Shown: positions 1 to 6,383, counted from the first letter of the stretch. The stretch: DNA of 13,785 bases from JAJRXR01 sp044439985 (GCA_044439985.1 JBITAG010000146.1:1-13785); one strand, 5' to 3'. Program-made: numbers and translations. Notes: generated by a model not told the origin, from the sequence alone.

Positions 1-1
1 C

Positions 2-565
2 CGGGTGCGCGACGCGGTCCGGTTCTCCGCCCGCCCCGTCGCGATCTCCCTCAGCGCGATCGAGAGACGCATGGCCGACGCGGCGGCGGCCCAGGACTTC
101 GAGCTGGCCCAGTCGCTCAAGAACCGGCTCGAGCGCGCCACCCGGGGCGACAAACCCACCACCGCCTGGCGGACCACCCTCGATCGGTTCATCGTCCTGG
201 GCGCGTTCCCGAGCACGCGCCGGGGGCGGGCGCGCCTCTTTCTCTGCGCCGCCGGCGCGATCCAACCCTGGGCCGACGTCGCCGGAGACATCTCCCGTGA
301 GGGGGTGGACGAACTGATCGGACCGATCCTGTCGGGCGCCTCCCGCCTCCGACCCACCCGCCCGCTCGCCCCGCACGAGTGCGAACGCCTCGGGCTGCTG
401 ACGCGCCACCTGTACGCCCCGCGCCGGGGCGCGGGCGGGCTGGTCGCGCTCGATCCCCCGCCCGAGAGCGCGGCCCTGTGTACGCTGATCCGTCGGGCCG
501 CGAAGGTCCGCGACGATTCACCCGATGAGGAGGTGGTCGAGACCCAGCTCGGCCTCCACGACTGA
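2..565 (+). CDS. UVR-motif protein, UvrC-like, C-terminal part (5' truncated by window edge)
   Basis: The reading frame is open to the left edge, so this is probably the end of a longer gene. A GTG at position 5 is in frame, but no ribosome-binding site can be judged. Residues about 20-46 (counting from that GTG) match the UVR motif of UvrB/UvrC: IERRMADAA, then a DFELAQSLKNRLERA helix. In nucleotide excision repair this helical hairpin mediates UvrB-UvrC contact. The roughly 140 residues after it are a compact alpha/beta-looking domain (RFIVLGAFPSTRRGRARLF) that I do not recognise as the RNase H-like endonuclease plus HhH tail of true UvrC. It may therefore be a Cho-like or GIY-YIG nuclease with a lineage-specific C-terminus; the nuclease domain would lie outside the window. 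The next gene, manA, begins 16 bases after its stop, suggesting co-transcription without an obvious functional link. The UVR call is fairly firm; the full identity is inferred. Confidence 0.6.
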   Translation, partial: RVRDAVRFSARPVAISLSAIERRMADAAAAQDFELAQSLKNRLERATRGDKPTTAWRTTLDRFIVLGAFPSTRRGRARLFLCAAGAIQPWADVAGDISREGVDELIGPILSGASRLRPTRPLAPHECERLGLLTRHLYAPRRGAGGLVALDPPPESAALCTLIRRAAKVRDDSPDEEVVETQLGLHD

Positions 566-581
566 CCGGAGCGACCGCCCG

Positions 582-1631
582 ATGCCCCAGACCCAGCCCT
601 ACCCGCTCACCTTCGAGCCGATCCTGATGCCCAAGGTCTGGGGCGGTCGGCGTCTGCAGCGCTACGCCAAGCCCATGCCCCCGGTCGCCTCGATCGGCGA
701 GAGCTGGGAGATCGCCGATCTGGAGGCCACCAGCGCCAGCGGCGGGGGCGGGGGCGCCGCCCTCTCCGTCGTCGCCCAGGGCGCCATGAAGGGGCTCACG
801 CTCCACGACGTCATCGAGCGGTGGGGAACCATGCTGCTGGGTGAGACCCTGCTCGCCAGCGAACGCCTCAGGCAGGAGCGGGGCATGCCCGCCTTCCCGC
901 TGCTCGTCAAGTACCTCGACGCCCGCGAGCACCTCTCCGTGCAGGTCCACCCCAGCCCGGAGTACGCCGACGCCAACGCCGACGCCCACCTCAAGACCGA
1001 GAGCTGGTACATCGTCGAGGCGGACGAGGGCAGCGTCGTTTTCAAGGGGCTGCGCGAGGGCGTGACGCCCGAGGACCTGAAGACCGCGATCGAGAGCGGG
1101 ACGGTCCCCGGCGTGCTCCGCGCGGTCCCGGCGGTGGTGGGGGAGTGCCACACCCTGCCCAGCGGGACCGTTCACGCCCTGGGCGCGGGCGTCCTCGTCG
1201 CCGAGATCCAGACCCCCAGCGACACGACCTTCCGCCTCTACGACTGGACCAACGAGTACGACCGCCCCGAGCGCGAGCTGCACATCGCCCAGGCCCTCGA
1301 GTGCGCCGACTTCGGCCCACCCATCCGGGCGGGCGTCCTCGACCCCGAGACGGACCGCGGCGTCGTCGCCGAGACCCCGTACTACCGCCTCATCGAGGCG
1401 CGCCTCAGCGGCTCGAAGGAACCGATCAACATCCACGACGCCCCCGTCGTCGCCATGTGCGTCGCCGGGGATGGACGCGTGCTCATCGAGGACCCCGACG
1501 GACGCTTCGAGACCGTCGAACTCACCCGGGGGCAGACCGCCCTCGTCCCCGCCGCCATCTCCGGCTACGCCACCCTGCGCGGCATCGAGGGCGACATGGT
1601 CCTGCTGCTCGGGGAGGCGCTGCCGGGATAG
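582..1631 (+). CDS. manA: Class I mannose-6-phosphate isomerase
   Basis: Predicted cytosolic zinc enzyme interconverting mannose 6-phosphate and fructose 6-phosphate, linking mannose use and GDP-mannose/glycan supply to glycolysis. The 349-residue length fits the short Bacillus-type ManA. Cupin-fold landmarks are in order: KVWGGRRL (18-24), GESWEIADLE (39-48), then the zinc-site segments QVHP (Gln121, His123), KTESWYI (Glu140) and GTVHALGAG (His198), followed by the conserved TFRLYDW with Arg218. A second cupin-like half makes up the C-terminus. Residues 54-58 are a short glycine run, an unusual loop. The start is set at ATG 582, preceded by GGAG at 568-571. An in-frame ATG at 525 would overlap the previous gene and add 19 residues unlike the family. 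It lies 16 bases after the UVR-motif gene and converges on the aminotransferase gene. Family assignment is confident; sugar specificity is inferred. Confidence 0.93.
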   Translation: MPQTQPYPLTFEPILMPKVWGGRRLQRYAKPMPPVASIGESWEIADLEATSASGGGGGAALSVVAQGAMKGLTLHDVIERWGTMLLGETLLASERLRQERGMPAFPLLVKYLDAREHLSVQVHPSPEYADANADAHLKTESWYIVEADEGSVVFKGLREGVTPEDLKTAIESGTVPGVLRAVPAVVGECHTLPSGTVHALGAGVLVAEIQTPSDTTFRLYDWTNEYDRPERELHIAQALECADFGPPIRAGVLDPETDRGVVAETPYYRLIEARLSGSKEPINIHDAPVVAMCVAGDGRVLIEDPDGRFETVELTRGQTALVPAAISGYATLRGIEGDMVLLLGEALPG

Positions 1632-1649
1632 CCGGTGGTCCGCGTGTGC

Positions 1650-1682
1650 CCAAAGAAACACTGACCCGCGGGCGGGTCAGTG
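1650..1682 (-). terminator. Rho-independent terminator of the aminotransferase gene
   Basis: An inverted repeat has arms 1659-1669 (CACTGACCCGC) and 1672-1682 (its exact complement) around a 2-base centre, so about 10 pairs can form with a 4-base loop. On the minus strand it is followed by TTTCTTTG (1658-1651), giving a U-rich tail for transcripts of the 1710-2876 gene, 27 bases past its stop. On the plus strand the hairpin is followed by GC-rich sequence, so termination of manA transcripts here is less certain. Confidence 0.75.
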
Positions 1683-1709
1683 GCGCACCGGATGCTGGGT
1701 GTCGCGGGC

Positions 1710-2876
1710 TTACGTGCGCTTCGCGTCGGCGACCTTGCGGATCGCCTCCCCGATCTTGTCCGCCTGCTCGTCGCTCAGGTCGTGGTGGATCGGGATGCAG
1801 AACACACGCTCGCACAGCTTCGTGCTCACCGGCGGGTGATCGGTCACGACGTCCTTGAACGCGGGCTGCTCCGTCAGCGGCTTGGGGTAGTGAACGGCGG
1901 TGGGCACGCCCTCGGCCTTGAGCGCCGCGCAGAACTCGTCACGCGTGCCCGAGAGCTTGCTCGGATCGAAGCGGCAGGTGTACAGGTGCCACGCGGGCTC
2001 GATCCCGTCGGCGATGCTCGGACGCTCGACGCCCTCGATGGTGTCGATGATCGCGTGGAACCGCTTGGCCACCTCACGCCGCCGGTTGGTCTGGTCCTCC
2101 AGCCGGTCGAGCTTCGAGAGCCCGATGGCGCCCGTGATGTCGTTCATCCGGTAGTTGAAGCCGATGGACTCGTGCAGGTACTTGTCGGTCTCCCCGTGCG
2201 AGCGGAGCATGCCGATGGTCCTGGCGATCTCGTCGTCGTTCGTGGTGACCATGCCGCCCTCGCCCGTGCCCAGGTTCTTGGTGGCGTAGAACGAATAGGT
2301 CACCGCGTCCCCGAACGCGCCGAGGCCCTTGCCCTTGTACGTCGCCAGGTGCGCCTGTGCCGCGTCGTAGATCACCTTCAAGCCGTGCTTCCTGGCCAGG
2401 GCCTGCACCGCGTCGATGTCCGCGGGCGTCCCGTACAGGTGCGTCACCGCGATCGCCGTGGTCTTGGGCGTGATCCGCTTCTCGGCGTCCTCGAGATCGA
2501 TCTGGTACGTGTCCTCGTGCACATCGCAGAAGACCGGGTTGGCGCCCGCGGCGACGATCATGCTTGCCGTCGCAATGTACGTCCACGCCGGAACCAGCAC
2601 GTCGTCGCCCGCCTTGATCGTCGCCCCGTACGCCAGCTGGAGCGCGCAGGTGCCGTTGGCGCAGGTCATCCCGTGCGTCGCGTCGGTCTGGGCGGCGAAA
2701 CGTTCCTCGAGCGCCGCGCACTTGCTCGCGGCACGCAGCATGCCCGATTCGAGCACCTCGTTCGCCGCCGCGATGTCCTCCCGGGTCAGGCCCAGGGACA
2801 TGAACGGGACGGGGGACTCGAAGACGGGGGTCCCGCCGTCGATCGCGAGCGGCTGGGTCGTGGCGCTGGTGCTCAT
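1710..2876 (-). CDS. DegT/DnrJ/EryC1/StrS family PLP-dependent aminotransferase
   Basis: Fold-type I aminotransferase of 388 residues, the usual family length. Members mostly transaminate nucleotide-bound 4-keto or 3-keto sugars using glutamate or glutamine as donor, for LPS, capsule, glycan or antibiotic sugars. Visible marks: CANGTCALQLAY (72-83, cofactor phosphate region), PAWTYIATA (96-104), VIYDAAQAH (168-176; Asp171 contacts the PLP ring nitrogen, Gln174 stacks nearby), SFYATKNLGTGEGG with the Schiff-base Lys200, and the C-terminal AVHYPKPLTEQPAF motif (327-340). ATG at 2876-2874 has AGGAG (complement of 2883-2887) six bases upstream. It is monocistronic, with its own terminator at 1650-1682, and converges with manA. 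Both could feed surface-sugar synthesis, but no glycosyltransferases are near, so the substrate cannot be named. Confidence 0.92.
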   Translation of the reverse strand: MSTSATTQPLAIDGGTPVFESPVPFMSLGLTREDIAAANEVLESGMLRAASKCAALEERFAAQTDATHGMTCANGTCALQLAYGATIKAGDDVLVPAWTYIATASMIVAAGANPVFCDVHEDTYQIDLEDAEKRITPKTTAIAVTHLYGTPADIDAVQALARKHGLKVIYDAAQAHLATYKGKGLGAFGDAVTYSFYATKNLGTGEGGMVTTNDDEIARTIGMLRSHGETDKYLHESIGFNYRMNDITGAIGLSKLDRLEDQTNRRREVAKRFHAIIDTIEGVERPSIADGIEPAWHLYTCRFDPSKLSGTRDEFCAALKAEGVPTAVHYPKPLTEQPAFKDVVTDHPPVSTKLCERVFCIPIHHDLSDEQADKIGEAIRKVADAKRT

Positions 2877-3146
2877 GTGGGTCTCCTCTGGGCAGGACGG
2901 GCCTGCGTGCGGGGCTCGGGTCCGTCCGTCGCCCCCATTGGGAAGGGATCGTAGGTCCCCGCCGCCCGTTTCCGCCCGGATACCGGCGGAAGCGTGGGCG
3001 CCTCACCGCCCCGGCGCCGGGGTGGGTTTGTGGCGCTCACGCAGATCATCAGGCCAAAAAACAGCCCTCAGGGCCCGTGAAGGGCGTTCAGTCACTTTTT
3101 TCGTCCCAACCGCTGGCACGCTCCCAGACGTGAGGCACCTTGTAAT
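2877..3146. other. Intergenic region upstream of the aminotransferase gene, with GC-rich dyads
   Basis: No convincing protein gene on either strand. It should hold the minus-strand promoter of the aminotransferase; a possible -10 is TACGAT (complement of 2948-2953), but I see no matching -35. Two dyads are clear. One is a 10-pair hairpin with arms 2967-2976 and 2985-2994 (one G-T pair) and an 8-base loop. The other is a perfect 14-base palindrome CCCCGGCGCCGGGG at 3009-3022. These could be protein-binding sites or mRNA leader structures. Further along, A6 (3056-3061) flanks a small dyad GCCCTCAGGGC (3064-3074), and T6 lies at 3096-3101; both are weak terminator-like signals. Confidence 0.4.
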
Positions 3147-3225
3147 CGTCGCAGGCGGAACCCTCCGCCAGTCGGGTAGGCAAGCGACACGCGGCCCGCC
3201 GCTGAAATATGCGGCGGATCACGAA

Positions 3226-3249
3226 TCTCTCTTTCTCTCTTTCTCTCTT
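3226..3249 (+). repeat. Triple tandem repeat of TCTCTCTT
   Basis: Three exact copies of the 8-mer TCTCTCTT (3226-3233, 3234-3241, 3242-3249), a pure pyrimidine tract that stands out in this GC-rich window. In the + strand RNA it would be an unpaired CU-rich stretch between hairpin 2 and the terminator. Its complement is AAGAGAGA, so it could pair with purine-rich Shine-Dalgarno regions. It may equally be a simple-sequence tract prone to copy-number change. Confidence 0.85.
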
Positions 3250-3262
3250 GCCAAGACAGGCG

Positions 3263-3300
3263 AACAAGCCCCCGCGGATACGCGGGGGTTTGTTCTTTTT
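3263..3300 (+). terminator. Strong rho-independent terminator
   Basis: Fourteen-pair stem: arms 3263-3276 and 3281-3294 with one G-T pair, a GATA tetraloop at 3277-3280, and a GC-rich core of CCCCCGCG against CGCGGGGG. It is followed immediately by CTTTTT (3295-3300). The minus strand has no T-run after the hairpin, so the signal is directional. It lies 48 bases before the GTG of the next gene and follows no protein-coding gene on this strand, which implies a non-coding transcript or an attenuator. Confidence 0.88.
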
Positions 3301-3348
3301 CCGCCCCCTCCCCGCCCGGTACGCTCATGCCGAAAGAAGAGGGCAACC

Positions 3349-3942
3349 GTGCGCATCGCGCTCACCTTCAGCCTGACCGGCCTGCTCGCCACACCCGCCC
3401 TCGCCGGCAGCGTGCAGGTCTTCCGCGACGAGGGCGCGTTCGTCGACATGATCCGCCTGATCCCATTCTCCCATGAGACCTTCGACGCCCTGCCCCCCGG
3501 CGCCGCCGGACCGATCCTGAGCTTCGCCGACGACCAGTACAGCTTCGACGTCACCGCGCCGGGCCCGGGCAGCAACATGCTCTTCAACGACACGGGCCTG
3601 GTGTCAACGCTGTCCGAGAACGACGCGCTCAACGTCCGCGTCACCAGCAACAACGGGATGGCCATCGGCGCCGTCGTCTTCGCCGGCGACATCGACTTCC
3701 AGCCCGACCTCGCCCTCATCAGCGTCACGCTCGGCCAGGGCCAGACCGAGACGTTCGAGGCCTTTGCCGGCGAGTTCATCGGCTTCTACAGCAGCTCCCC
3801 CATCCACGAGATCAGCATCAGCGATGACGCGGGAAATCTCTGGCCCGTGCTCGACTCGGTCTACCTCGCCGGCATCCCGGCGCCGGGATCCGTGCTGCCG
3901 CTCGCCTGCGCGGGCGCCCTCGCGTCACGCCCGCGCCGCTGA
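3349..3942 (+). CDS. Secreted PEP-CTERM-like protein
   Basis: 197-residue protein of unknown function, predicted to be exported. The N-terminus is a Sec signal (RIALTFSLTGLLATPALAG, probable cleavage after Ala19). The mature part is beta-rich: an FRDEGAF start, a FDALPPG segment (45-51), IGAVVFAGDID (106-116), and FIGFYSSSPIHEISIS (143-158), a pattern I associate with planctomycete PEP-CTERM cell-surface proteins. The C-terminus reads IPAPG (176-180), a short hydrophobic run (SVLPLACAGALAS) and RPRR. That is the three-part sorting signal processed by exosortase-type systems, in its PAPG variant and with a short membrane segment. GTG 3349 is preceded by AGAGGG (3338-3343). The frame stays open upstream to 2416, but that part is antisense to the aminotransferase and crosses the terminator, so it is rejected. 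Role possibly surface or matrix. Confidence 0.72.
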   Translation: MRIALTFSLTGLLATPALAGSVQVFRDEGAFVDMIRLIPFSHETFDALPPGAAGPILSFADDQYSFDVTAPGPGSNMLFNDTGLVSTLSENDALNVRVTSNNGMAIGAVVFAGDIDFQPDLALISVTLGQGQTETFEAFAGEFIGFYSSSPIHEISISDDAGNLWPVLDSVYLAGIPAPGSVLPLACAGALASRPRR

Positions 3943-3990
3943 CCGCCCACCCCATCCCGCGCGGCAGCTTGCGCCGTCAGGAGGCCCGCA

Positions 3991-4452
3991 TTGGCCAGGA
4001 AGATGACCCGGAAGACCTCGAAGAAACCGCATCAGCCGATCGGGGCCGGCGCGTCGTCAAAGGAGCAGGTCGACGCGTCCGCGCTGATCGAGGCGCGCAT
4101 CCGTGAACTGGGCGACTGGCGGGGCGAGACCCTCGCCCGCGTTCGGACGCTCATCCGACAGGCGGATCCGGGCGTCGTCGAAGAGGTCAAATGGCGAAAG
4201 CCCTCCAACCAGATGAAGGGGGTCCCCGTCTGGTCGCACGGGGGAATCATCTGCACGGGCGAGACCTACAAGGACAAGGTCAAGCTCACTTTCGCGAAGG
4301 GCGCCGCGCTCGAGGATCCCTCCGGCGTGTTCAACGCCAGCCTGACGGGGAACGCTCGGCGAGCGATCGATCTCTTCGAGGGGGACACGCTCAACGAGAA
4401 GGCCTTCAAGGCCCTCATCCGCGAGGCCGTCGCGATCAACACCGGGGGCTGA
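3991..4452 (+). CDS. DUF1801 / YdhG-like domain protein
   Basis: 153-residue cytosolic protein with a YdhG-like (DUF1801) fold. Diagnostic stretches: a helix with RIRELGDWRGETLARVRTLI (36-55), then VEEVKWRKPSNQMKGVPVWSHGGIIC (63-88), then YKDKVKLTFAKGA and a C-terminal helical part. The family is widespread and iron-chaperone-like or nucleic-acid roles have been proposed for relatives, but no reaction is established here. The first 30 residues are basic (KMTRKTSKK) and probably disordered. The start is TTG 3991, chosen because a perfect AGGAGG (3979-3984) sits six bases upstream; the ATG at 4003 would leave an 18-base gap. It follows the PEP-CTERM-like gene by 48 bases with no clear terminator between. 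Its stop is only four bases from the stop of convergent accC. Confidence 0.82.
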   Translation: MARKMTRKTSKKPHQPIGAGASSKEQVDASALIEARIRELGDWRGETLARVRTLIRQADPGVVEEVKWRKPSNQMKGVPVWSHGGIICTGETYKDKVKLTFAKGAALEDPSGVFNASLTGNARRAIDLFEGDTLNEKAFKALIREAVAINTGG

Positions 4453-4456
4453 GGCC

Positions 4457-5800
4457 CTACCCCTTGAGCAGCCGCTCGAGGTAGTGGATGTCCACGCCCC
4501 CCTTGACGAACGCCGCGTTGCGCATCAGCCGCTTGTGCAGGGGGATGGTGGTCTTGATCGGCCCGACGTTGAACTCGCTCAGCGCCCGCGATGCCCGCGT
4601 CAGCGCCGCCTCACGCGTCTCGGCGTGGACGATCAGCTTCCCGATCATCGAGTCGTAGTTCGGCGGGACGTAGTACCCCGGCGTGACGTGCGTGTCCATC
4701 CGAACGCCCGGGCCGCCCGGAAGCTCCCACGTCTCGATCTTCCCGGCGCTGGGCATGAAGTCCCGCTCCGGGTCCTCCGCGTTGATGCGGCACTCCACCG
4801 CGTGCCCGTGGACCTTGATGTCCTTCTGCTTGAAGGGCAGCGCCTCGCCCGCCGCGATCAGGATCGACTGCTTGACGATGTCCACGCCCGTGATGAGTTC
4901 GGTCACCGGGTGCTCGACCTGCACCCGCGTGTTCACCTCAAGCATGTAGAAGTTCTGGTCCTGGTCCATCAGGAACTCGACCGTCGCGGCGCCCGCGTAC
5001 TCCGCGCTCTTGATGAGCTTCGCCGCCCCCTCGCAGACGCCCTGGATCTTCTTCCGCTCGATCAGCGGGCCGGGCGCCTCCTCGACGACCTTCTGGTGCC
5101 GGCGCTGCATCGAGCAGTCCCGCTCCCACAGGTGCACCGCGTGCCCGTGCTTGTCGCCCAGCACCTGCACCTCGACGTGCCGGGCCTCCTCCAGGAACTT
5201 CTCGATGAAGACCGCCCCGTTCCCGAACGCCGCCTGCGCCTCCTGCTGCGCCTTGGCGATGTTCGTCCGAAGGGAGGCCTCGTTGCGGCAGATCCGCATC
5301 CCACGCCCGCCCCCGCCCGCCGCGGCCTTGATGATGACCGGGTACCCGATCTCCGCCGCGACCTCGACGGCCTCCTCCTCCTCCTCGATCGCCCCCTCGG
5401 AGCCCGGGAAAACAGGCACCTTGGCCGCCTTGGCGTACCGCTTGGCCTCGACCTTGTCGCCCAGCTTCCCCATCGCCTCCGGGCTCGGGCCGATGAACTC
5501 GATCTTGCAGTCGCGGCAGACCTCGGAGAAGTCCGCACGCTCCGAGAGGAACCCGTACCCCGGGTGGATCGCGTCCACGTCGGCGATCTCCGCCGCCGAG
5601 ATGATCCGGGAGATGTTCAGGTAGCTGTCCTTCGCGGGCGCCTCCCCGATGCAGATCGCCCGGTCGGCGAGCTTCAGGTACGGCGCCTCCGCGTCCGCCT
5701 TGGAATAGACGCAGACCGCCTCCATTCCCAGCTCGTGGCAGGCGCGCAGGATGCGAAGGGCAATCTCACCCCGGTTGGCGATCAGAACTCGTTTGAACAT
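4457..5800 (-). CDS. accC: Acetyl-CoA carboxylase, biotin carboxylase subunit
   Basis: ATP-dependent carboxylation of biotin on the carrier protein AccB using bicarbonate, the first half-reaction of malonyl-CoA synthesis. At 447 residues it is full length. Order of landmarks: N-terminal KRVLIANRGEIALRI (3-17), HPGYGFLSE (79-87), Lys116, ATP-grasp loop KAAAGGGGRGMR (158-169), EKFLEEARHVEVQV (200-213), ERDCSMQRRHQKVVEEAPG (226-244), metal and catalytic EVNTRVQVEHPVTE (Glu288, Asn290, Arg292, Glu296), and AHAVECRI-type region at 332-339. A run of five glutamates at 139-143 is a local peculiarity. The start at 5800 has no recognisable Shine-Dalgarno; the 112 bases between accB and accC instead hold a large inverted repeat. 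Co-directional with accB and the upstream aminopeptidase, so probably one operon. The carboxyltransferase genes accA and accD are not in the window. Confidence 0.97.
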   Translation of the reverse strand: MFKRVLIANRGEIALRILRACHELGMEAVCVYSKADAEAPYLKLADRAICIGEAPAKDSYLNISRIISAAEIADVDAIHPGYGFLSERADFSEVCRDCKIEFIGPSPEAMGKLGDKVEAKRYAKAAKVPVFPGSEGAIEEEEEAVEVAAEIGYPVIIKAAAGGGGRGMRICRNEASLRTNIAKAQQEAQAAFGNGAVFIEKFLEEARHVEVQVLGDKHGHAVHLWERDCSMQRRHQKVVEEAPGPLIERKKIQGVCEGAAKLIKSAEYAGAATVEFLMDQDQNFYMLEVNTRVQVEHPVTELITGVDIVKQSILIAAGEALPFKQKDIKVHGHAVECRINAEDPERDFMPSAGKIETWELPGGPGVRMDTHVTPGYYVPPNYDSMIGKLIVHAETREAALTRASRALSEFNVGPIKTTIPLHKRLMRNAAFVKGGVDIHYLERLLKG

Positions 5801-5809
5801 GGGTAGTCA

Positions 5810-5906
5810 GGCAATGGGCAATGGGAAGTGGGCAATGGGGAAGACCTGCGGCGGCGAATGAGCGTGCGGCGGGAGGCCCGTTGCCTCTGGCCCCTTGCCC
5901 ATTGCC
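5810..5906. repeat. Inverted arrays of a 7-base repeat between accB and accC
   Basis: Left arm, on the + strand: GGCAATG at 5810-5816, 5817-5823 and 5831-5837, with variants GGAAGTG (5824-5830) and GGGAAGA (5838-5844). Right arm, in register and opposite orientation: CGTTGCC (5879-5885), TCTGGCC, CCTTGCC and CATTGCC (5900-5906). Positions 5810-5821 and 5895-5906 are perfectly complementary over 12 bases. Other registers also pair: 5830-5839 with 5898-5907 over 10 bases. The middle (5845-5878) is unrelated GC-rich sequence. The arrangement resembles heptameric STRR repeats of cyanobacteria or a palindromic MITE-like unit. In the accB-accC mRNA it can form a long hairpin ending about 10 bases before the accC start. 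Confidence 0.8.
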
Positions 5907-5912
5907 CCCGCC

Positions 5913-6383
5913 TCACGCCGGACGAACGAGGAAAAGCTTCTGCCCGAACTCCACCGAGTCGCCGTCCTGGACGAGGATCCGCTCGATGCTCCCCGCAACC
6001 TCGGACTTGATCTCGTTGAAGACCTTCATCGCCTCGACGATGCAGACCACCGAGCCGGGCGAGACAGAAGAGCCCGGTGTGACGTAGACGTCCGCGTCCG
6101 GGTTGGGCTTGGAGTAGAACGTCCCGACCATCGGGGACTCGATGGCGACCAGGCCGTCGTCCCCCGCGTCGGCGCTCCCCTCGCCCGCGTTCGACGTCGC
6201 CTGCGCCGGAGCGGTCGCGACCGCCCCGTTGCTCGCCGGCGTCGGCGCCATGTGCACCACCGGGGCGTCGCCCCCGCCGCGCTTGATCGTCACCGTTTCG
6301 TCCTTGTCGCGCAGGTCGAGCTCGCTCAGCTCGTTCTCGACCATCAGCCGGACCAGTTCTTTCAGCTTGCGTGTATCAATCAT
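5913..6383 (-). CDS. accB: Acetyl-CoA carboxylase, biotin carboxyl carrier protein (BCCP)
   Basis: 156-residue carrier that swings biotin between AccC and the carboxyltransferase. The N-terminal helix (MIDTRKLKELVRLMVENELSELDL, shown in part) is the usual AccC-contact and dimerisation segment. Residues about 41-76 are an Ala/Pro/Gly-rich flexible linker. The C-terminal biotinyl domain spans about 77-156, with SPMVGTFY (83-90), the EAMKV biotinylation motif at 118-122 (Lys120 is the biotin attachment site), and NEIKSEVAGSIERILVQDG, which shapes the barrel. The ATG at 6383 lacks a visible Shine-Dalgarno; only GAGACC lies upstream. It starts 45 bases after the pepP-like gene and ends 112 bases before accC. 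Confidence 0.96.
   Translation of the reverse strand: MIDTRKLKELVRLMVENELSELDLRDKDETVTIKRGGGDAPVVHMAPTPASNGAVATAPAQATSNAGEGSADAGDDGLVAIESPMVGTFYSKPNPDADVYVTPGSSVSPGSVVCIVEAMKVFNEIKSEVAGSIERILVQDGDSVEFGQKLFLVRPA

Larger units (their letters stand above)
3147..3300 (+). ncRNA. Candidate structured small RNA (or terminated leader)
   Basis: About 150 bases that look like an independent structured transcript rather than a protein gene. Hairpin 1 is GGCGGA (3154-3159), loop ACCC, TCCGCC (3164-3169). GTCGC (3148-3152) can pair with GCGAC (3184-3188) and enclose it. Hairpin 2 is CCGCCGC (3196-3202), an 8-base A/T-rich loop, GCGGCGG (3211-3217). Then comes a 24-base pyrimidine stretch (3226-3249) that should be single-stranded, and a strong terminator (3263-3300). 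TGTAAT at 3141-3146 resembles a -10 box, but then transcription would begin near 3153, inside the first stem, so the 5' end is unsure. No family known to me (SRP RNA, RNase P, tmRNA, 6S, common riboswitches) fits. The alternative is an attenuating leader of the gene starting at 3349. Confidence 0.5.

Noticed and set aside
733..756. G-rich run in manA as a G-quadruplex
   Set aside because: It encodes a short glycine loop and lies inside a coding sequence in a very GC-rich genome; nothing else points to a structural role.
1680..2954. Long plus-strand open frame across the aminotransferase gene
   Set aside because: Arg/Val/Leu-rich with no domain; it is antisense to a clearly conserved PLP aminotransferase and arises from GC-rich third positions.
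3056..3101. Weak terminator-like signals: GCCCTCAGGGC beside A6 (minus strand) and a GTGA/TCAC pair before T6 (plus strand)
   Set aside because: Stems of only about four pairs and no gene that would end there in either direction.
3114..3128. Sigma-54-like element TGGCACG
   Set aside because: The -24 half is perfect, but the expected TTGC at -12 reads CAGA, so a functional sigma-54 promoter is not supported.
3092..3346. 84-codon minus-strand frame over the candidate small RNA
   Set aside because: No ribosome-binding site or recognisable domain, and the terminator in this segment is directional for the plus strand.
2416..3348. Upstream extension of the PEP-CTERM-like reading frame
   Set aside because: The extension is antisense to the aminotransferase and runs through a rho-independent terminator. 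A signal peptide and ribosome-binding site mark the true start at 3349.
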